Counted from the stretch's first letter, positions 1 to 10,993 are shown. The stretch is DNA of 64,000 nt from an uncultured Cryomorphaceae bacterium (GCA_937120475.1 CAKZJV010000007.1:1008068-1072067), one strand, 5' to 3'. The notes: generated from the letters alone by a model not told the origin. Made by a program: numbers and translations.

Positions 1-240
1 AATGCCGAAAATCCCGTATTCCACCTTTTATTGAACGGAAACAAGGTGCAGGAAGGCCGGCCCGAACAAATGATTTTTAGCATAAACCAACTTATAGCTT
101 ATATTTCCCAATATTTTACTTTGAAAATAGGAGATGTCATTTTCACCGGTACTCCCGCAGGAGTGGGGCGCGTTCAGAAAAATGATAATCTCCGTTTGTT
201 TTTGGAAGATCAGGAAGTACTTTACTTAAACGTAAAATAA
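1..240 (+). CDS. Fumarylacetoacetate hydrolase family protein, C-terminal fragment
   Basis: Only the last 79 codons are inside the window; the reading frame is open from base 1, so the gene begins upstream. The fragment carries the FAH-family hallmark FTGTPAGVG (from about codon 52), which belongs to the metal-dependent C-C bond hydrolase fold used for acylpyruvates and related keto acids. It most resembles the small single-domain FAH proteins (YcgM type). The substrate cannot be judged from this piece. It is followed by about 107 bases of leader before the next gene. Confidence 0.8.
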   Translation, partial: NAENPVFHLLLNGNKVQEGRPEQMIFSINQLIAYISQYFTLKIGDVIFTGTPAGVGRVQKNDNLRLFLEDQEVLYLNVK

Positions 241-290
241 CATTGAGTCGCATTGGATAATTGATCCTATGCTTTATTCAATGGACTTCC

Positions 291-298
291 TATATTTG
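291..298 (+). promoter_or_regulatory. Candidate TAnnTTTG promoter element
   Basis: TATATTTG matches the Bacteroidota -7 consensus TAnnTTTG exactly and lies 49 bases before the ATG of the large T9SS protein. No good TTG is seen at the expected -33 position, so the assignment rests on the -7 element and position only. Confidence 0.35.
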
Positions 299-347
299 TT
301 GATAACGTGAATAATTGTCTAAAATTTAACGTCACATAAACATACTT

Positions 348-3300
348 ATGAGGAAGTTATTACTGCTCACTGCTTTTTTAAGTTTTTCAATATTTACCAA
401 TGCCCAGATCAACACCGCTCTTTTTGAGGATTTCGAGGCTCCTTCGTTAGAAGATAAGGTAGATAGTACCTACTCGGTACAATTGAATAACATGACCGTT
501 TCCAACAACTGGCCGTTTTCGATTTCTCAGCAGGTATCCACCAGCGGAACCAACTGCTACAAAGCCCAGGGAAAGGATGGAAACAGTTCTTTCTTTCGTA
601 CCATTAGTTTCAGCACCATTGGTAACCGATATACTAAACTCACCTTCAACCACATTGCTAAGGTTTCCAACCTGAACCAGTGTCGCCTTGATTACTCTGT
701 TGATGGTGGGCAAAGCTGGTCACCGGTTCCTGCATCCGCCTATAACGGTCCCAGTGTAGCCTTTCAAGTCACCGGTTATTTTAATGAGAGTTCCTATTTT
801 ACCCTGGGTGACCCCTGGTTTAATGGAGTTTACACCGGTGCTAATTCCATTCCCAATAACAGCTGGTGGAGAAATGAGGTTTTTGACCTCAGCGACTTGG
901 TGTATGACGTGCCCAACAATACCGGCTATGCTAATGTGATGGTCCGTTTTGAAATGCGGGTTACACAAAGTACACCTAATAATATACTTCCTGCCGGTTG
1001 GTTTATCGATGATATTGAAATTACCCAGGCCAGTTGTGAGCTGGTTCCTCCTTCTTTGGATTTCAGCTTTATTCCAAACCCATGTTACCCTCCTAAACCC
1101 GAAGGCGGTATCCCACAACGTTTGGGAGATAAATACCCGGTAGCCGTTGAAGCTACCGATGCATCTGGTATTAGCAGCGTAGAAGTATTTTACCGCAAAA
1201 CCCAACCACCCGGTCAGCCTTTCACCTCTATAACTCTGGGGCCTGCCGGATCGGCTAACCGCTATCGTGATACGATTTATAATGTTTTTGTAGGAGATAC
1301 CATAGAATATTATTTTGAGGTTGCGGATGGCTCCTGCCCTAATATTTCCATCGCTCCATCGGTAGGAGACTATTGTAAGTTTTGGCCTGAACCCTCACTA
1401 CCCCCAAAGTGTGGTATGCCTAACTGTAACCAGTTCCCTGAGGTTATCTCCAGTTTCCCCTGGACCGAAGACTTTGAATCGTCCCGTTGGATAGCCGGAA
1501 ACGGAGGTGCTTCCACCACCGGAGGTGCGCACCGGGGAGTATTCCCGGTTTTTCCAATCGGAGCCTGGACGGTTACCCCCTCCACGGCATCAGCTAATGA
1601 TAATCGCTTTGCATGGTGCATAAACAGTGGGGCTACCTCCACCGCTGCCACCGGGCCTTTGAGTAATCATACCACCGGTGGAACCAAGTACGTGTACGTG
1701 GAGTCCAGCTTAGGTACACCGGTAGCCGGTGCACAGTTTATTACCCCGTGTATAGACCTTACCGAAGAAACCCGCTGTTTGGGTTTTGAGTTCTGGTATC
1801 ACATGTTCGGTTCCGATGTAGATTTGCTTCGTATAGACATTGATACAGGGAGTTCCGGCCCGGCTTACTGGGTTAATTATGCCCAATTACAAGGACAAAA
1901 GCAAAGCCTGGGTACCGATCCCTGGAAAAGATTTCTTTTCTCCCTGGAGCCCTTCAACGGTCAGTACATACGCATCCGCTTCTTCGCTGTAAAGCGTAAT
2001 GCCGGTGCCAGAGGAGATATTGCCCTGGATGATATGCGCATTTTTGTTCCCGACCCCGTGGATATTGAAATGCAAACCATCGATGAACCGGAAAACGGTT
2101 ATTGCTTCTATACCGCCAATGAACCCGTAACGGTAACCCTCATCAACAATGGCTGTCAAACGGCTACCGAAATTCCCGTAGCCTTCCAGGTAAATAACAA
2201 TGCCGTAAAATGGGATACCATCCAAGCTAACCTCAGCCTGGGAGATACTATGAGTTACACCTACACTCCTACGGCTGACCTTTCGGCTTACGATAGTTAC
2301 TGGATATCTGCCTGGAGTGCCATGCCCAATGATGTAAATACGGGTAACGATATGGTTATGATCGAAGATAGTATTGAATACAATATTCCCATCACTTCCT
2401 TCCCTTATATAGAAGGTTTTGAAGATGGAATCCGGCAAAGTCAGGTACTCGGCAACCGAAGGTTCCGGTTTGACGATGGTCTGATCAATTTTTACCGATG
2501 GATTATTAACGAAGGCCTTACACCTACCCGTTCTACGGGTCCTTTCCAGGGATTTGGTTACGGTGGTAAATACCTGTATTCCGAAAGTTTAGCTAATGAT
2601 AACCAGGAAAGTGATACTTATTTCCGTAGTGTGTGTGTGGACCTTACCGGGATGACCGACCCTGTTTTGGAATTCTACTATCACATGTATGGTAATGCGA
2701 TAAAATCCTTGGAAGTACAGGTTTCCAAATCCGATGAAAACCTGGAAACCTGGACCACCCTTCCTAGTTCAACTATCAACGGTTCTCAACAAACGGGTGA
2801 ACTGCAATACTGGCGATACAAAAAAGTTAGCCTGAGCAACTATCTGGGGCAAACCGTTAAGTTACGCTTTAAGGCAAGCCGTAACCAGCTGAACCCGATG
2901 CCGTCAAATGGTGATCAAACGGATATTGCCATTGATAAGATTATGATCTTTGATGAGATTGCCAATGATGCCGGAGCCTTTGAGATCAGTGCCCCGGTTC
3001 TTCACCTGGAAGCAGGTTCTTCCTTCGATCCGGTTATACGAATTACCAACCACGGAGATTCTCCTTTAAATGGTAATGTACCGGTTACCGTTTCCATTAC
3101 TCCGCTGTGTGGCCCCAATGCCGGGCAAACCACTACTTATACGGGTAGTGCAGCCGTTCCATCTTTGGCTTCGGGTGCGGCTTCCGGGCAACGTACTTTA
3201 TCTAACTTCAACATCGCTTGGCCGAACGGGGAGTTTGAAATGTGCGTTATAACGCAACTTGCCGGTGACTCACATGCCTTCAACGATACCATCTGTAAAA

Positions 3301-5183
3301 GACTGATCGGTCATGGAAGTTATAATATCGCTTATGAAGCCGACTTTGATGATTGTGATTACTCACAGGATGAGTTTTACTACGAAGGTACTTTCAGGCA
3401 ATGGGAGTTAGGCCGCCCCGGTGGTACGCGTATCCGCAATGCCTATTCGGCACCTAATGCGTGGGTAACTAACCTCGATGGTGGAGTATTGAATGGTACC
3501 GATGAGTACCTCTATATTCCGGAGTTGAACAACTTTGATACCATCGTAAAGCCAAGGTTCCGCTTCCGCCACAATATGGACTTTGCTGCTAACCCTGATG
3601 ATAAGAAAACCAGTAAGGCTGTGGGTAGCATTGAATACCTGGATACCGTAACTAACCAATGGAAAGTTCTGGGAGCAGACCTGTTGGGTATTGTGATTAA
3701 GGGTGTTCGAAACCTGAACTGGTACGATAGTGAATTCGGATCATCCGTATTATTTGAAATCAATAGCGAGCCAGGTTTTGTTGGGCGTACCAACGGTGGG
3801 TGGATACAAACCTCCTATGTGTTGGCAGAATTTGATGAAACACCCGGACCTAAAAATTTCCGTTTCCGTTACACCACTGCCGCAGATGGTAATTCCGGTA
3901 ATGAAGGTTGGGGTATCGATGACTTTGAACTATACGTTCCCCCACAAAACAGTACGGGTGTGATACGTATAAACCACGTTTCACCGATTGCCTTCCCAAA
4001 AACCACCCAGGATCTAAAGTTGGTTATCCAAAACACCGGGGCTAAAGAGTTGGTGAGTACTTTGATTCAGATTTACATTGAAGATAGCCTTCTTGTAGAT
4101 ACGCTATATGTTCCCGATGTACCTATGTTTACCAGCCAGAAGAAAACCCTGATTTTTGATGATGCCTGGCCGGCTGATCTGGTTTCAGTAGGTCTTCATA
4201 AAGTAGAGGTATTTACTTCAAGGCCCAACGCCAAGCGTGATAACTTTATGCCTGACGATGATACTACGGTATATTTCACCGTATTGGATACCGTTGATCT
4301 TCGTGCACCGGTAACGGAGTATTGTAGCAATTTTGAACGTAACAATACCAGTGTATCGCCTTGGTTGCCTACCAACTCCTACACCTACTCTGCCGGTAGT
4401 TATTCCTGGGAGTGGGGCTTTCCGGCCCAGTTTGGTTTGCCTCCAAGTGGTAATGATGCCTGGGTGACCAAAACCAATGATAAATATTCTATCCGGGATA
4501 GCTCTTCCCTGATTTCCCCCATTTTTGTTATTGACAGTGGGCAGTCGCTGGAAGTTTCCTTCTCGCATTGGTTCAGAACGGAGCAATACCACGATGGTGG
4601 TAACTTCGAGGTAAGTTTTGACGGTGGTCTTAAATGGCAACCGGTAGGTTATCGCTTTGATAAGGATTCCATCAGCTGGTACAACACTCCCTTTGTTACA
4701 GCACTGGATATTATTCGTCCGGGTTGGTCTGGTGATGCTGCGGGTTGGGTAAATTCCAACTGGATATTTGCTTTTGACAATGATGTGAAATGTATTTTCC
4801 GTTTCCGTTTTGAATCGGATTACTCTATCCAGGATGACGGGTGGGCCATTGATGATTTCTGCCTGAAACATTCTAACAAAGCACCTAGGCAGGTAATTGG
4901 CCAGGAAGAAAATGAATTGATCGAGGAATCCATTACCAGTGAACTCTCTCCTAACCCCAGTAGAGGTTTGGCAGAGCTTGGTCTATACATACCTACCCCC
5001 AAGGATGCTCAAATGGTAGTCATCAATTCCGTAGGTCAGTTGATGGAAGAACGCGATCTTCAATTGGAAAATGGAAATAACATCATTCAATTGAACGGTA
5101 GTAACTGGGAGTCTGGTTTATACATCATTAAGATTTACGTTGAAGGTGATGTTATCACCAAAAAATTGATTATTTCCCACTAG
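348..5183 (+). CDS. Giant secreted T9SS protein with repeated jelly-roll (MAM / choice-of-anchor J-like) domains
   Basis: A 1611-residue exported protein with an N-terminal signal peptide (MRKLLLLTAFLSFSIF, cleavage after TNA about residue 19). At least five modules end in a shared IDD-type signature: FIDDIEI (about residue 219), IALDDMRIF (558), IAIDKIMIF (860), WGIDDFELY (1188) and WAIDDFCL (1499). Each is preceded by strands containing a DGG or DxG turn, as in MAM/choice-of-anchor J folds used for carbohydrate or protein binding. The last 75 or so residues hold LSPNPSRGLAELGL and end KKLIISH, typical of a type A T9SS sorting domain that is removed on export. It is likely a cell-surface or released adhesin-like protein. 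It appears monocistronic, with a strong terminator behind it. The ligand is unknown. Confidence 0.85.
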   Translation: MRKLLLLTAFLSFSIFTNAQINTALFEDFEAPSLEDKVDSTYSVQLNNMTVSNNWPFSISQQVSTSGTNCYKAQGKDGNSSFFRTISFSTIGNRYTKLTFNHIAKVSNLNQCRLDYSVDGGQSWSPVPASAYNGPSVAFQVTGYFNESSYFTLGDPWFNGVYTGANSIPNNSWWRNEVFDLSDLVYDVPNNTGYANVMVRFEMRVTQSTPNNILPAGWFIDDIEITQASCELVPPSLDFSFIPNPCYPPKPEGGIPQRLGDKYPVAVEATDASGISSVEVFYRKTQPPGQPFTSITLGPAGSANRYRDTIYNVFVGDTIEYYFEVADGSCPNISIAPSVGDYCKFWPEPSLPPKCGMPNCNQFPEVISSFPWTEDFESSRWIAGNGGASTTGGAHRGVFPVFPIGAWTVTPSTASANDNRFAWCINSGATSTAATGPLSNHTTGGTKYVYVESSLGTPVAGAQFITPCIDLTEETRCLGFEFWYHMFGSDVDLLRIDIDTGSSGPAYWVNYAQLQGQKQSLGTDPWKRFLFSLEPFNGQYIRIRFFAVKRNAGARGDIALDDMRIFVPDPVDIEMQTIDEPENGYCFYTANEPVTVTLINNGCQTATEIPVAFQVNNNAVKWDTIQANLSLGDTMSYTYTPTADLSAYDSYWISAWSAMPNDVNTGNDMVMIEDSIEYNIPITSFPYIEGFEDGIRQSQVLGNRRFRFDDGLINFYRWIINEGLTPTRSTGPFQGFGYGGKYLYSESLANDNQESDTYFRSVCVDLTGMTDPVLEFYYHMYGNAIKSLEVQVSKSDENLETWTTLPSSTINGSQQTGELQYWRYKKVSLSNYLGQTVKLRFKASRNQLNPMPSNGDQTDIAIDKIMIFDEIANDAGAFEISAPVLHLEAGSSFDPVIRITNHGDSPLNGNVPVTVSITPLCGPNAGQTTTYTGSAAVPSLASGAASGQRTLSNFNIAWPNGEFEMCVITQLAGDSHAFNDTICKRLIGHGSYNIAYEADFDDCDYSQDEFYYEGTFRQWELGRPGGTRIRNAYSAPNAWVTNLDGGVLNGTDEYLYIPELNNFDTIVKPRFRFRHNMDFAANPDDKKTSKAVGSIEYLDTVTNQWKVLGADLLGIVIKGVRNLNWYDSEFGSSVLFEINSEPGFVGRTNGGWIQTSYVLAEFDETPGPKNFRFRYTTAADGNSGNEGWGIDDFELYVPPQNSTGVIRINHVSPIAFPKTTQDLKLVIQNTGAKELVSTLIQIYIEDSLLVDTLYVPDVPMFTSQKKTLIFDDAWPADLVSVGLHKVEVFTSRPNAKRDNFMPDDDTTVYFTVLDTVDLRAPVTEYCSNFERNNTSVSPWLPTNSYTYSAGSYSWEWGFPAQFGLPPSGNDAWVTKTNDKYSIRDSSSLISPIFVIDSGQSLEVSFSHWFRTEQYHDGGNFEVSFDGGLKWQPVGYRFDKDSISWYNTPFVTALDIIRPGWSGDAAGWVNSNWIFAFDNDVKCIFRFRFESDYSIQDDGWAIDDFCLKHSNKAPRQVIGQEENELIEESITSELSPNPSRGLAELGLYIPTPKDAQMVVINSVGQLMEERDLQLENGNNIIQLNGSNWESGLYIIKIYVEGDVITKKLIISH

Positions 5184-5203
5184 AATAAATTTCTCTGAAT
5201 TTG

Positions 5204-5236
5204 AAAAGCCCCACAATGTGCCGTGGGGCTTTTTTT
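5204..5236 (+). terminator. Rho-independent terminator
   Basis: An 11-base-pair stem (AAAAGCCCCAC with GTGGGGCTTTT) and a run of T, 20 bases after the stop of the T9SS protein. Confidence 0.85.
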
Positions 5237-5348
5237 ATGTCAAAAATTCATATCCGTTTAAAGGGTAGTGCCATAATGTCCTGGTTAGCAGTGTCTAAAA
5301 CCGATGGAACCAAAATTGATCCGGTGTCGTTAAATACTAAACAGCGAA

Positions 5349-7964
5349 ATGGATTTCAGCAAATTCACTATAAAGTCACAACAGGCTCTGCAGGAAGCGC
5401 AGAACCTGGCTATGACGCATAAACACCAGGCTATTGAAAGTGGACACCTTTTAAAGGCCATTTTCAACGTGGACGAAAATATACCGGGATTTTTACTCAA
5501 GAAGCTTTCGGTGAATGTGGACATTTTTCAAAAAACCCTCGACCAGATTCTCAACACCTACCCCAAAGTAGAGGGCGGTTCGGTTTATATGAATCGCAGT
5601 GCCGCTGAAGCTATCAACCGGGCGCAGCGAAAATTATCAGATTGGGGGGATGACTACGTTTCCCTCGAGCACCTGATAATGGGAGTTTTGAGTGGTAGCG
5701 ACAGTGTTGCCCAAATGATGAAAGATAGCGGTATTACCGAAAAAAGTTTGAAACAAGCCGTGATGGATTTACGAAAAGGACAAAAAGCCACTACAGCCAG
5801 TGCGGAGGAATCTTATAATGCCCTGTCTAAATACGCCAAAAACCTGAATCAACTGGCGGAGGAGGGAAAACTGGACCCGGTTATTGGCCGGGACGAGGAG
5901 ATCAGGCGAGTGTTGCAAATCCTTTCACGCAGAACCAAGAATAACCCGGTACTGATTGGTGAACCGGGTGTGGGTAAAACCGCGATTGCCGAAGGTATGG
6001 CTCACCGCATCATTAAAGGTGACGTGCCCGAAAATCTTAAGGAAAAGCAAATCTTTAGCCTGGATATGGGCGCACTTCTGGCTGGCGCCAAATACAAAGG
6101 TGAATTTGAAGAGCGCCTTAAAGCGGTGGTGAAGGAAGTGGTAGAGTCTGATGGTAGGTTGGTCCTATTTATTGATGAAATTCATACCCTGGTAGGTGCC
6201 GGAGGTGGTGAAGGAGCCATGGATGCCGCCAACATTCTAAAACCGGCTCTGGCCCGTGGAGAGCTGAGAGCAATAGGCGCTACTACCCTCAATGAGTACC
6301 AGAAATATTTTGAAAAGGATAAAGCCCTGGAGAGGCGATTCCAAAAAGTAATGGTGCATGAACCCGATACCGAATCAGCCATCTCCATATTAAGGGGTAT
6401 TAAGGAGCGCTATGAAACCCACCATAAGGTGCGCATAAAAGACGAGGCCATTATTGCCTCAGTACAACTCTCACAACGCTACATCACCGATCGGTTTTTA
6501 CCGGATAAAGCCATTGACCTTATTGACGAGGCCGCGTCTAAACTTCGCCTGGAAATGAATTCCAAGCCGGAAGAATTGGATGTACTGGACCGCAAGATTA
6601 TGCAGGTTGAAATTGAGTTGGAAGCACTGAAGCAGGAAGGTGACCAGTCCAAAACCAATAACCTTAAGAAGGAGTTGGCTGACCTTTCCGACCAACGCAG
6701 TGCTTTAACCGCTAAGTGGGAAAAAGAAAAAGAAATTGTAGAAGGCATTCAAAAGGCCAAAGAGGACATTGAAAAACTTAAACTCGAAGCCGAACAAGCG
6801 GAAAGAGCGGGTGAATATGGAAGAGTGGCTGAGATTCGCTACGGAAAAATTAAAGAAGCGGAAGAGCGACTAAAGCAGGCCGAAAGTGAAATTACCGAAT
6901 TGAAAGACTCCTCTCCCCTTATTAAGGAAGAAGTGAATTCAGAGGACGTGGCCGATGTGGTAAGCCGTTGGACGGGTATTCCTGTTTCTAAAATGCTGGA
7001 AAGTGAAAAGGAAAAATTACTGCGGCTGGAAGATCATCTGCATAAGCGCATTGTAGGTCAGGAAGAAGCTATTATAGCGGTTTCGGATGCCGTTCGCAGG
7101 AGCCGGGCCGGTTTGCAGGATGAAAACAGGCCCATCGGTTCGTTTATTTTCTTTGGAACTACGGGAGTAGGTAAAACGGAACTGGCCAAGGCCCTGGCTG
7201 AATTCCTGTTTAACGATGAAAATGCCATGACGCGGATCGACATGAGCGAGTACCAGGAGCGTCACGCGGTAAGCCGGTTAATTGGTGCACCGCCCGGTTA
7301 CGTGGGGTATGATGAAGGTGGGCAATTGACCGAGGCGGTACGAAGAAGGCCCTACTCAGTGGTGTTGCTGGATGAGATAGAGAAGGCACATCCGGACACT
7401 TTCAACATTCTTTTACAGGTGTTGGATGAAGGGCGTTTAACGGATAATAAAGGGCGCACGGTAAACTTCAGGAACAGTATTATCATTATGACTTCCAACC
7501 TGGGCTCAGCCCTTATGCAGGAGCGTTTCGAAAACCTGAACGATGAAAATAAGTATGCGCTTTTTGAAGAAACCCGGGAGGAGATTATACAGCTTCTTCG
7601 CAAAACTATCCGTCCTGAATTTCTGAATCGTATTGACGAACTGGTGATGTTCCTGCCCCTGGACAAAGAGGATGTGAAGGAGATAGTGGGTTTGGAGGTT
7701 AAGAAGCTTAAGAAAACCCTTAAGAAGCAACATATTAATATTGAGGCCACTGATAATGCACTATCCTACCTGGCTGACGTAGGCTTTGACCCGCAATACG
7801 GAGCCCGTCCGGTAAAACGATTGATCCAGAAAAGAATTATGAACCAACTGTCCAAAGATCTTTTGGCAGGAAAGGTGGAAAAGAACAGTATGATACTGAT
7901 AGACACCGAAGGCGATTCCCTTGTTTTCAGGAATGAACCCCGGGAACTACCGGAATTGGATTAA
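5349..7964 (+). CDS. clpB: ATP-dependent disaggregase ClpB
   Basis: 871 residues, the normal length for ClpB. The order is the N-terminal Clp-N repeat (about 1-145), AAA+ module 1 with Walker A GEPGVGKT (204-211) and Walker [10 protein letters not shown], the charged coiled-coil middle domain (about 410-520, rich in K and E) that distinguishes ClpB from ClpA/ClpC, and AAA+ module 2 with GTTGVGKT (603-610). There is no ClpP-docking IGF loop visible. The protein is a cytoplasmic hexamer that resolves aggregates with DnaK after heat stress. No CIRCE element was noticed upstream. The ATG start gives the standard N-terminus [14 protein letters not shown]. Confidence 0.97.
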   Translation: MDFSKFTIKSQQALQEAQNLAMTHKHQAIESGHLLKAIFNVDENIPGFLLKKLSVNVDIFQKTLDQILNTYPKVEGGSVYMNRSAAEAINRAQRKLSDWGDDYVSLEHLIMGVLSGSDSVAQMMKDSGITEKSLKQAVMDLRKGQKATTASAEESYNALSKYAKNLNQLAEEGKLDPVIGRDEEIRRVLQILSRRTKNNPVLIGEPGVGKTAIAEGMAHRIIKGDVPENLKEKQIFSLDMGALLAGAKYKGEFEERLKAVVKEVVESDGRLVLFIDEIHTLVGAGGGEGAMDAANILKPALARGELRAIGATTLNEYQKYFEKDKALERRFQKVMVHEPDTESAISILRGIKERYETHHKVRIKDEAIIASVQLSQRYITDRFLPDKAIDLIDEAASKLRLEMNSKPEELDVLDRKIMQVEIELEALKQEGDQSKTNNLKKELADLSDQRSALTAKWEKEKEIVEGIQKAKEDIEKLKLEAEQAERAGEYGRVAEIRYGKIKEAEERLKQAESEITELKDSSPLIKEEVNSEDVADVVSRWTGIPVSKMLESEKEKLLRLEDHLHKRIVGQEEAIIAVSDAVRRSRAGLQDENRPIGSFIFFGTTGVGKTELAKALAEFLFNDENAMTRIDMSEYQERHAVSRLIGAPPGYVGYDEGGQLTEAVRRRPYSVVLLDEIEKAHPDTFNILLQVLDEGRLTDNKGRTVNFRNSIIIMTSNLGSALMQERFENLNDENKYALFEETREEIIQLLRKTIRPEFLNRIDELVMFLPLDKEDVKEIVGLEVKKLKKTLKKQHINIEATDNALSYLADVGFDPQYGARPVKRLIQKRIMNQLSKDLLAGKVEKNSMILIDTEGDSLVFRNEPRELPELD

Positions 7965-7989
7965 ACTTTCGTGAGTATAAAATGTCAAC

Positions 7990-8017
7990 GGCCCTCGTTA
8001 ACGAGGGCCATTTTTTT
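7990..8017 (+). terminator. Rho-independent terminator of clpB
   Basis: A perfect 10-base-pair palindrome GGCCCTCGTT/AACGAGGGCC followed by a T run, 25 bases after clpB. The T run overlaps the end of the convergent mltG gene. Confidence 0.8.
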
Positions 8018-9038
8018 ATTGGCGGTTTAGCCAGTTGATGTATTTATCGCGGTTGATATTGTGTCCCCTTAACGTAGTGGCAAAATTGTGATAGCCCGGA
8101 CGCTCAGGATCGGCCACCATAAAAATGTAATCGTGTTTTTTATGGTTCAACACCGCATCGATGGTACTCAGGGCGGGAATTTTTATAGGCCCCGGGGGTA
8201 ACCCGTTATTTTGATAGGTATTGTAGGGTGAACTATACGTAAGGTCTTTAAAATAGACCCGGGTAATTTTTCGCTGTGGATAATCCATATTAATAGCGTA
8301 GATCACCGTGGGATCGGATTGGAGTTTCATGCCTTTTTTAATCCGGTTGTAATAAAGCCCCGCTACCTCGTCCTTTTCATCAGCCTTGGTGGTTTCTTTT
8401 TCTACTATTGAGGCCAGCGTTACTACTTCCGTAGGAGTAAGATTCATGTCTTTCGCCTTACGCAAACGTTCATCGGTCCAAAAGCGGTAAAACTCATCCT
8501 GCATACGGGCCATTAACTGCTGCGGTGAAGTAGTCCAATATAACTCATAGGTGTTGGGTAAAAAGTACACCGTAGCCGTTTGTGGATTTACCTCGTAAGG
8601 TTTCAGGTCATCACTGGAAGTCAGCATTTCCAAAAAGGTCATGGAATCGGGCTCTAACCGAGCGGCCAGTTTACCGGCCAGCTCATAAACCCCGGAAATA
8701 TCGTGCAATACCAGGCGAACCGGATCTTGCGAACCACTGCGGAGCTTATTGACTATTTCATTATTATTCATACCCGGTTGCAGTACATACCTACCGGGCC
8801 TTACCTGGTCATAACCTTTTTTACCAAGCACCCATTTAAAGCCACTCACATCCTTTAATACCCCGTTACTGCTTAGTGAATCTATCACGTCCTCCACCTG
8901 GGCTCCACGGGGTATAAATAATTCAAAGTCTGAATCCAGGGCAGTATTGGGGCGAAATACCTTTTGATAATAACCATAGCCTAAATAGGCAGCTAATGCA
9001 ATAACTACCGATACCGTAATTCCAATGATTTTTTTCAT
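8016..9038 (-). CDS. mltG: Endolytic murein transglycosylase MltG (YceG family)
   Basis: 340 residues with one N-terminal membrane segment (about 4-22) and a periplasmic YceG domain. The signature LASIVEKET carries the catalytic glutamate (E213 here, aligning with the Glu of the E. coli enzyme). NNGLPPGPI and an SDPTVIYA segment near 241 are further family motifs. The enzyme cuts nascent glycan strands at the inner membrane and is thought to set strand length. The start overlaps the stop of the cytochrome gene by 4 bases (ATGA type), making it the last gene of the dapF operon. Confidence 0.95.
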   Translation of the reverse strand: MKKIIGITVSVVIALAAYLGYGYYQKVFRPNTALDSDFELFIPRGAQVEDVIDSLSSNGVLKDVSGFKWVLGKKGYDQVRPGRYVLQPGMNNNEIVNKLRSGSQDPVRLVLHDISGVYELAGKLAARLEPDSMTFLEMLTSSDDLKPYEVNPQTATVYFLPNTYELYWTTSPQQLMARMQDEFYRFWTDERLRKAKDMNLTPTEVVTLASIVEKETTKADEKDEVAGLYYNRIKKGMKLQSDPTVIYAINMDYPQRKITRVYFKDLTYSSPYNTYQNNGLPPGPIKIPALSTIDAVLNHKKHDYIFMVADPERPGYHNFATTLRGHNINRDKYINWLNRQ

Positions 9039-10993
9039 GCGCCCCCTATGGTGTTTAAAAGTTGTTGGGCCCTTTTATTAACCGGGTTTATTCGTAACAC
9101 TTCCTTTAAGCAGTGGCGAAGTTCCGTATTTTCATTGAGTTGCAAATGGGCGTTGGCCAGGTTAAGCCAAGCCAGTTCATAATCCGGATCATACGTCAGG
9201 GCCTTTTGAAATAGCTTTTTAGCCGTTTGAAATTCTCCTTGCAGAAGTCGTACATAGCCTTTATTGTTCAGTGCCTCCTGGTGGTCGGCTTTTAACTCAA
9301 GCGTCCGGTCAAAATAGCGCAAGGCCTCTTTGGGCTTTTGCAATACTAAAAGAGTTACCCCGGCTTTATTTTGAAAATCCGGAACATAAGGAGCCAGATC
9401 CACAGCCCGTTTATAAAATGGCCAGGCCTCATTGATATTACCCAACTTGTAAAACGACTCCCCGATGCGGTAAGCCGTCCATGCCTGTTCATTGGAAAGC
9501 GATGGCGTTTTTAACTCGCCTAAAATCCTTTGAGTTCCTTGTGAGTTTACAAGTTTTGTCAAGGCACCAAAGTCCTGTTTCAAGAAAAAATAATAGGTCC
9601 AAAGCCCAGTGTTGTTTTTTTGGGGATCGAGTTTATTTAAAAAAACAAGGGCACTATCCAGGTAATACGGGTAGGAATTAAAGCGCTCGTATTGCTGCAT
9701 ATACGCCATAGCCCGGCTCCTCAAATCCGGTTTGGCATTGTTAACCGCCACTAAACCCAGAAACCGGGATATCCCGGTAGTATCATCCCGGCTTCCATCC
9801 GGTTTGCGTACGTAGTGGTCATGCACGGTTACGTGCGGAATATCCACCGCCCCGGAGGATGGCATGTGGCATTCCACACAATTGAAATTTTTGGATTGCA
9901 AGAGCTCCTTTTTTGCCGTGCAGAAATCCGAATCCTTTTCCTGGTGGCAGGAGCGGCATTGTTGATTAAACTTCTGAACGTTGGTTTCCCGCACGGATAT
10001 GTGGGGATTGTGACAACTGGCGCAGTTGTAGCCTTCGCTATTTTTAAAACATTCACTGAGCTTGAACCGATCTACATGGGACGCCATTATAAAACGATTA
10101 TCCGCATTGGAATAACGCGGAAGGTAAATGTCCATCACCTCAGATAAACGCATGCCCGGTTTAAAGTCCATAAAGGACCGGTCTTCCACTAAAACGGCAT
10201 TGCCCTGCAAGTGACAACGCTGGCAAATTTCAAACTGAAGGCTTACGGGAAGTTTTTTGGGATTTACAATGGAATAATCAATTGCCGTAGCCGTGTCAAC
10301 GTACTGTCCCTTCATCATGCGTTGTACGTGTATTTCACCCGGGCCGTGGCAGCGCTCACAGTCTATTGCCCCCGGTACCTCTGTGTATTTGTTAATCGAG
10401 CCCGGCACAAAACCGGTAGGCATGGCATTGTGGCAACTGGTACACTCCAGGCCTATTTGACGGGTAAACCTCGAGTTATAGCCTCCTTCGTAACCCGGTG
10501 GAAGGTCGGCTTTGGATTTTTGAGCATACCAGGTAAAAGGAGCCTGGTAAAGCATGGACGCGTGTACAAAAAGGTGGGAATTGGTATGCTGTCCGCTTCC
10601 TACCACATAGTCGATTTTACGGTTCTGGCGATAGGTAGTATCACCATTGGCCCCTAGCCTGAATTCCTTTAGAAAAAGGCTATCTCCCTTCCAATAAGGT
10701 TGATAGTAAAAGTTGGAGTGTGGGTCATAAATGATGGTGGTGTCGGAAATCCGGGCCACACTCTTAGCGGTATCGGCCACCCCGAAGGAGGAGCCCATAC
10801 CGGTATGCACGAAGGTTTGGTGTTTTTGATAATGACATTTCCTGCAGGTTTCAATCCCAACGTACTTTACCGTATCGCTCAGGTTAACATAGGTCTGTTC
10901 GGCATCAGTATCGCCTCCGGTTTGCCGGCCACATTGAAACATAACCGCCACCAGCATTGAAATACTCAACAGAACCAAACTTCTTTTAATCAT
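9035..10993 (-). CDS. Heptaheme c-type cytochrome with C-terminal TPR domain, lipoprotein
   Basis: About 652 residues. The start is taken at the ATG giving MIKRSLVLLSISM, because the longer form would use GTG; this ATG overlaps the GNAT stop by 8 bases. A signal peptide leads to a cysteine (MFQC) that may be lipidated. Seven CxxCH heme-binding motifs follow: CRKCH, CTSCH, CERCH, CQRCH, CASCH, CRSCH and CVECH. The C-terminal third (about 430-650) consists of TPR repeats, for example the segments around NKAGVTLLVLQKPKEAL and NNKGYVRLLQGEFQTAKK. The cytochrome part resembles the cytochrome c554 / doubled-CxxCH families. It is probably a periplasmic or outer-membrane electron carrier or oxidoreductase, with the TPR part binding partners. 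The redox partner is unknown, and its place between GNAT and mltG gives no clue. Confidence 0.85.
   Translation of the reverse strand: MIKRSLVLLSISMLVAVMFQCGRQTGGDTDAEQTYVNLSDTVKYVGIETCRKCHYQKHQTFVHTGMGSSFGVADTAKSVARISDTTIIYDPHSNFYYQPYWKGDSLFLKEFRLGANGDTTYRQNRKIDYVVGSGQHTNSHLFVHASMLYQAPFTWYAQKSKADLPPGYEGGYNSRFTRQIGLECTSCHNAMPTGFVPGSINKYTEVPGAIDCERCHGPGEIHVQRMMKGQYVDTATAIDYSIVNPKKLPVSLQFEICQRCHLQGNAVLVEDRSFMDFKPGMRLSEVMDIYLPRYSNADNRFIMASHVDRFKLSECFKNSEGYNCASCHNPHISVRETNVQKFNQQCRSCHQEKDSDFCTAKKELLQSKNFNCVECHMPSSGAVDIPHVTVHDHYVRKPDGSRDDTTGISRFLGLVAVNNAKPDLRSRAMAYMQQYERFNSYPYYLDSALVFLNKLDPQKNNTGLWTYYFFLKQDFGALTKLVNSQGTQRILGELKTPSLSNEQAWTAYRIGESFYKLGNINEAWPFYKRAVDLAPYVPDFQNKAGVTLLVLQKPKEALRYFDRTLELKADHQEALNNKGYVRLLQGEFQTAKKLFQKALTYDPDYELAWLNLANAHLQLNENTELRHCLKEVLRINPVNKRAQQLLNTIGGA

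Noticed and set aside
4218-4871. A 217-codon minus-strand frame inside the giant T9SS gene
   Set aside because: Antisense shadow; the plus-strand frame is continuous from signal peptide to sorting domain.
5201-5422. A plus-strand frame before clpB
   Set aside because: It runs through the terminator hairpin and overlaps clpB in another frame.
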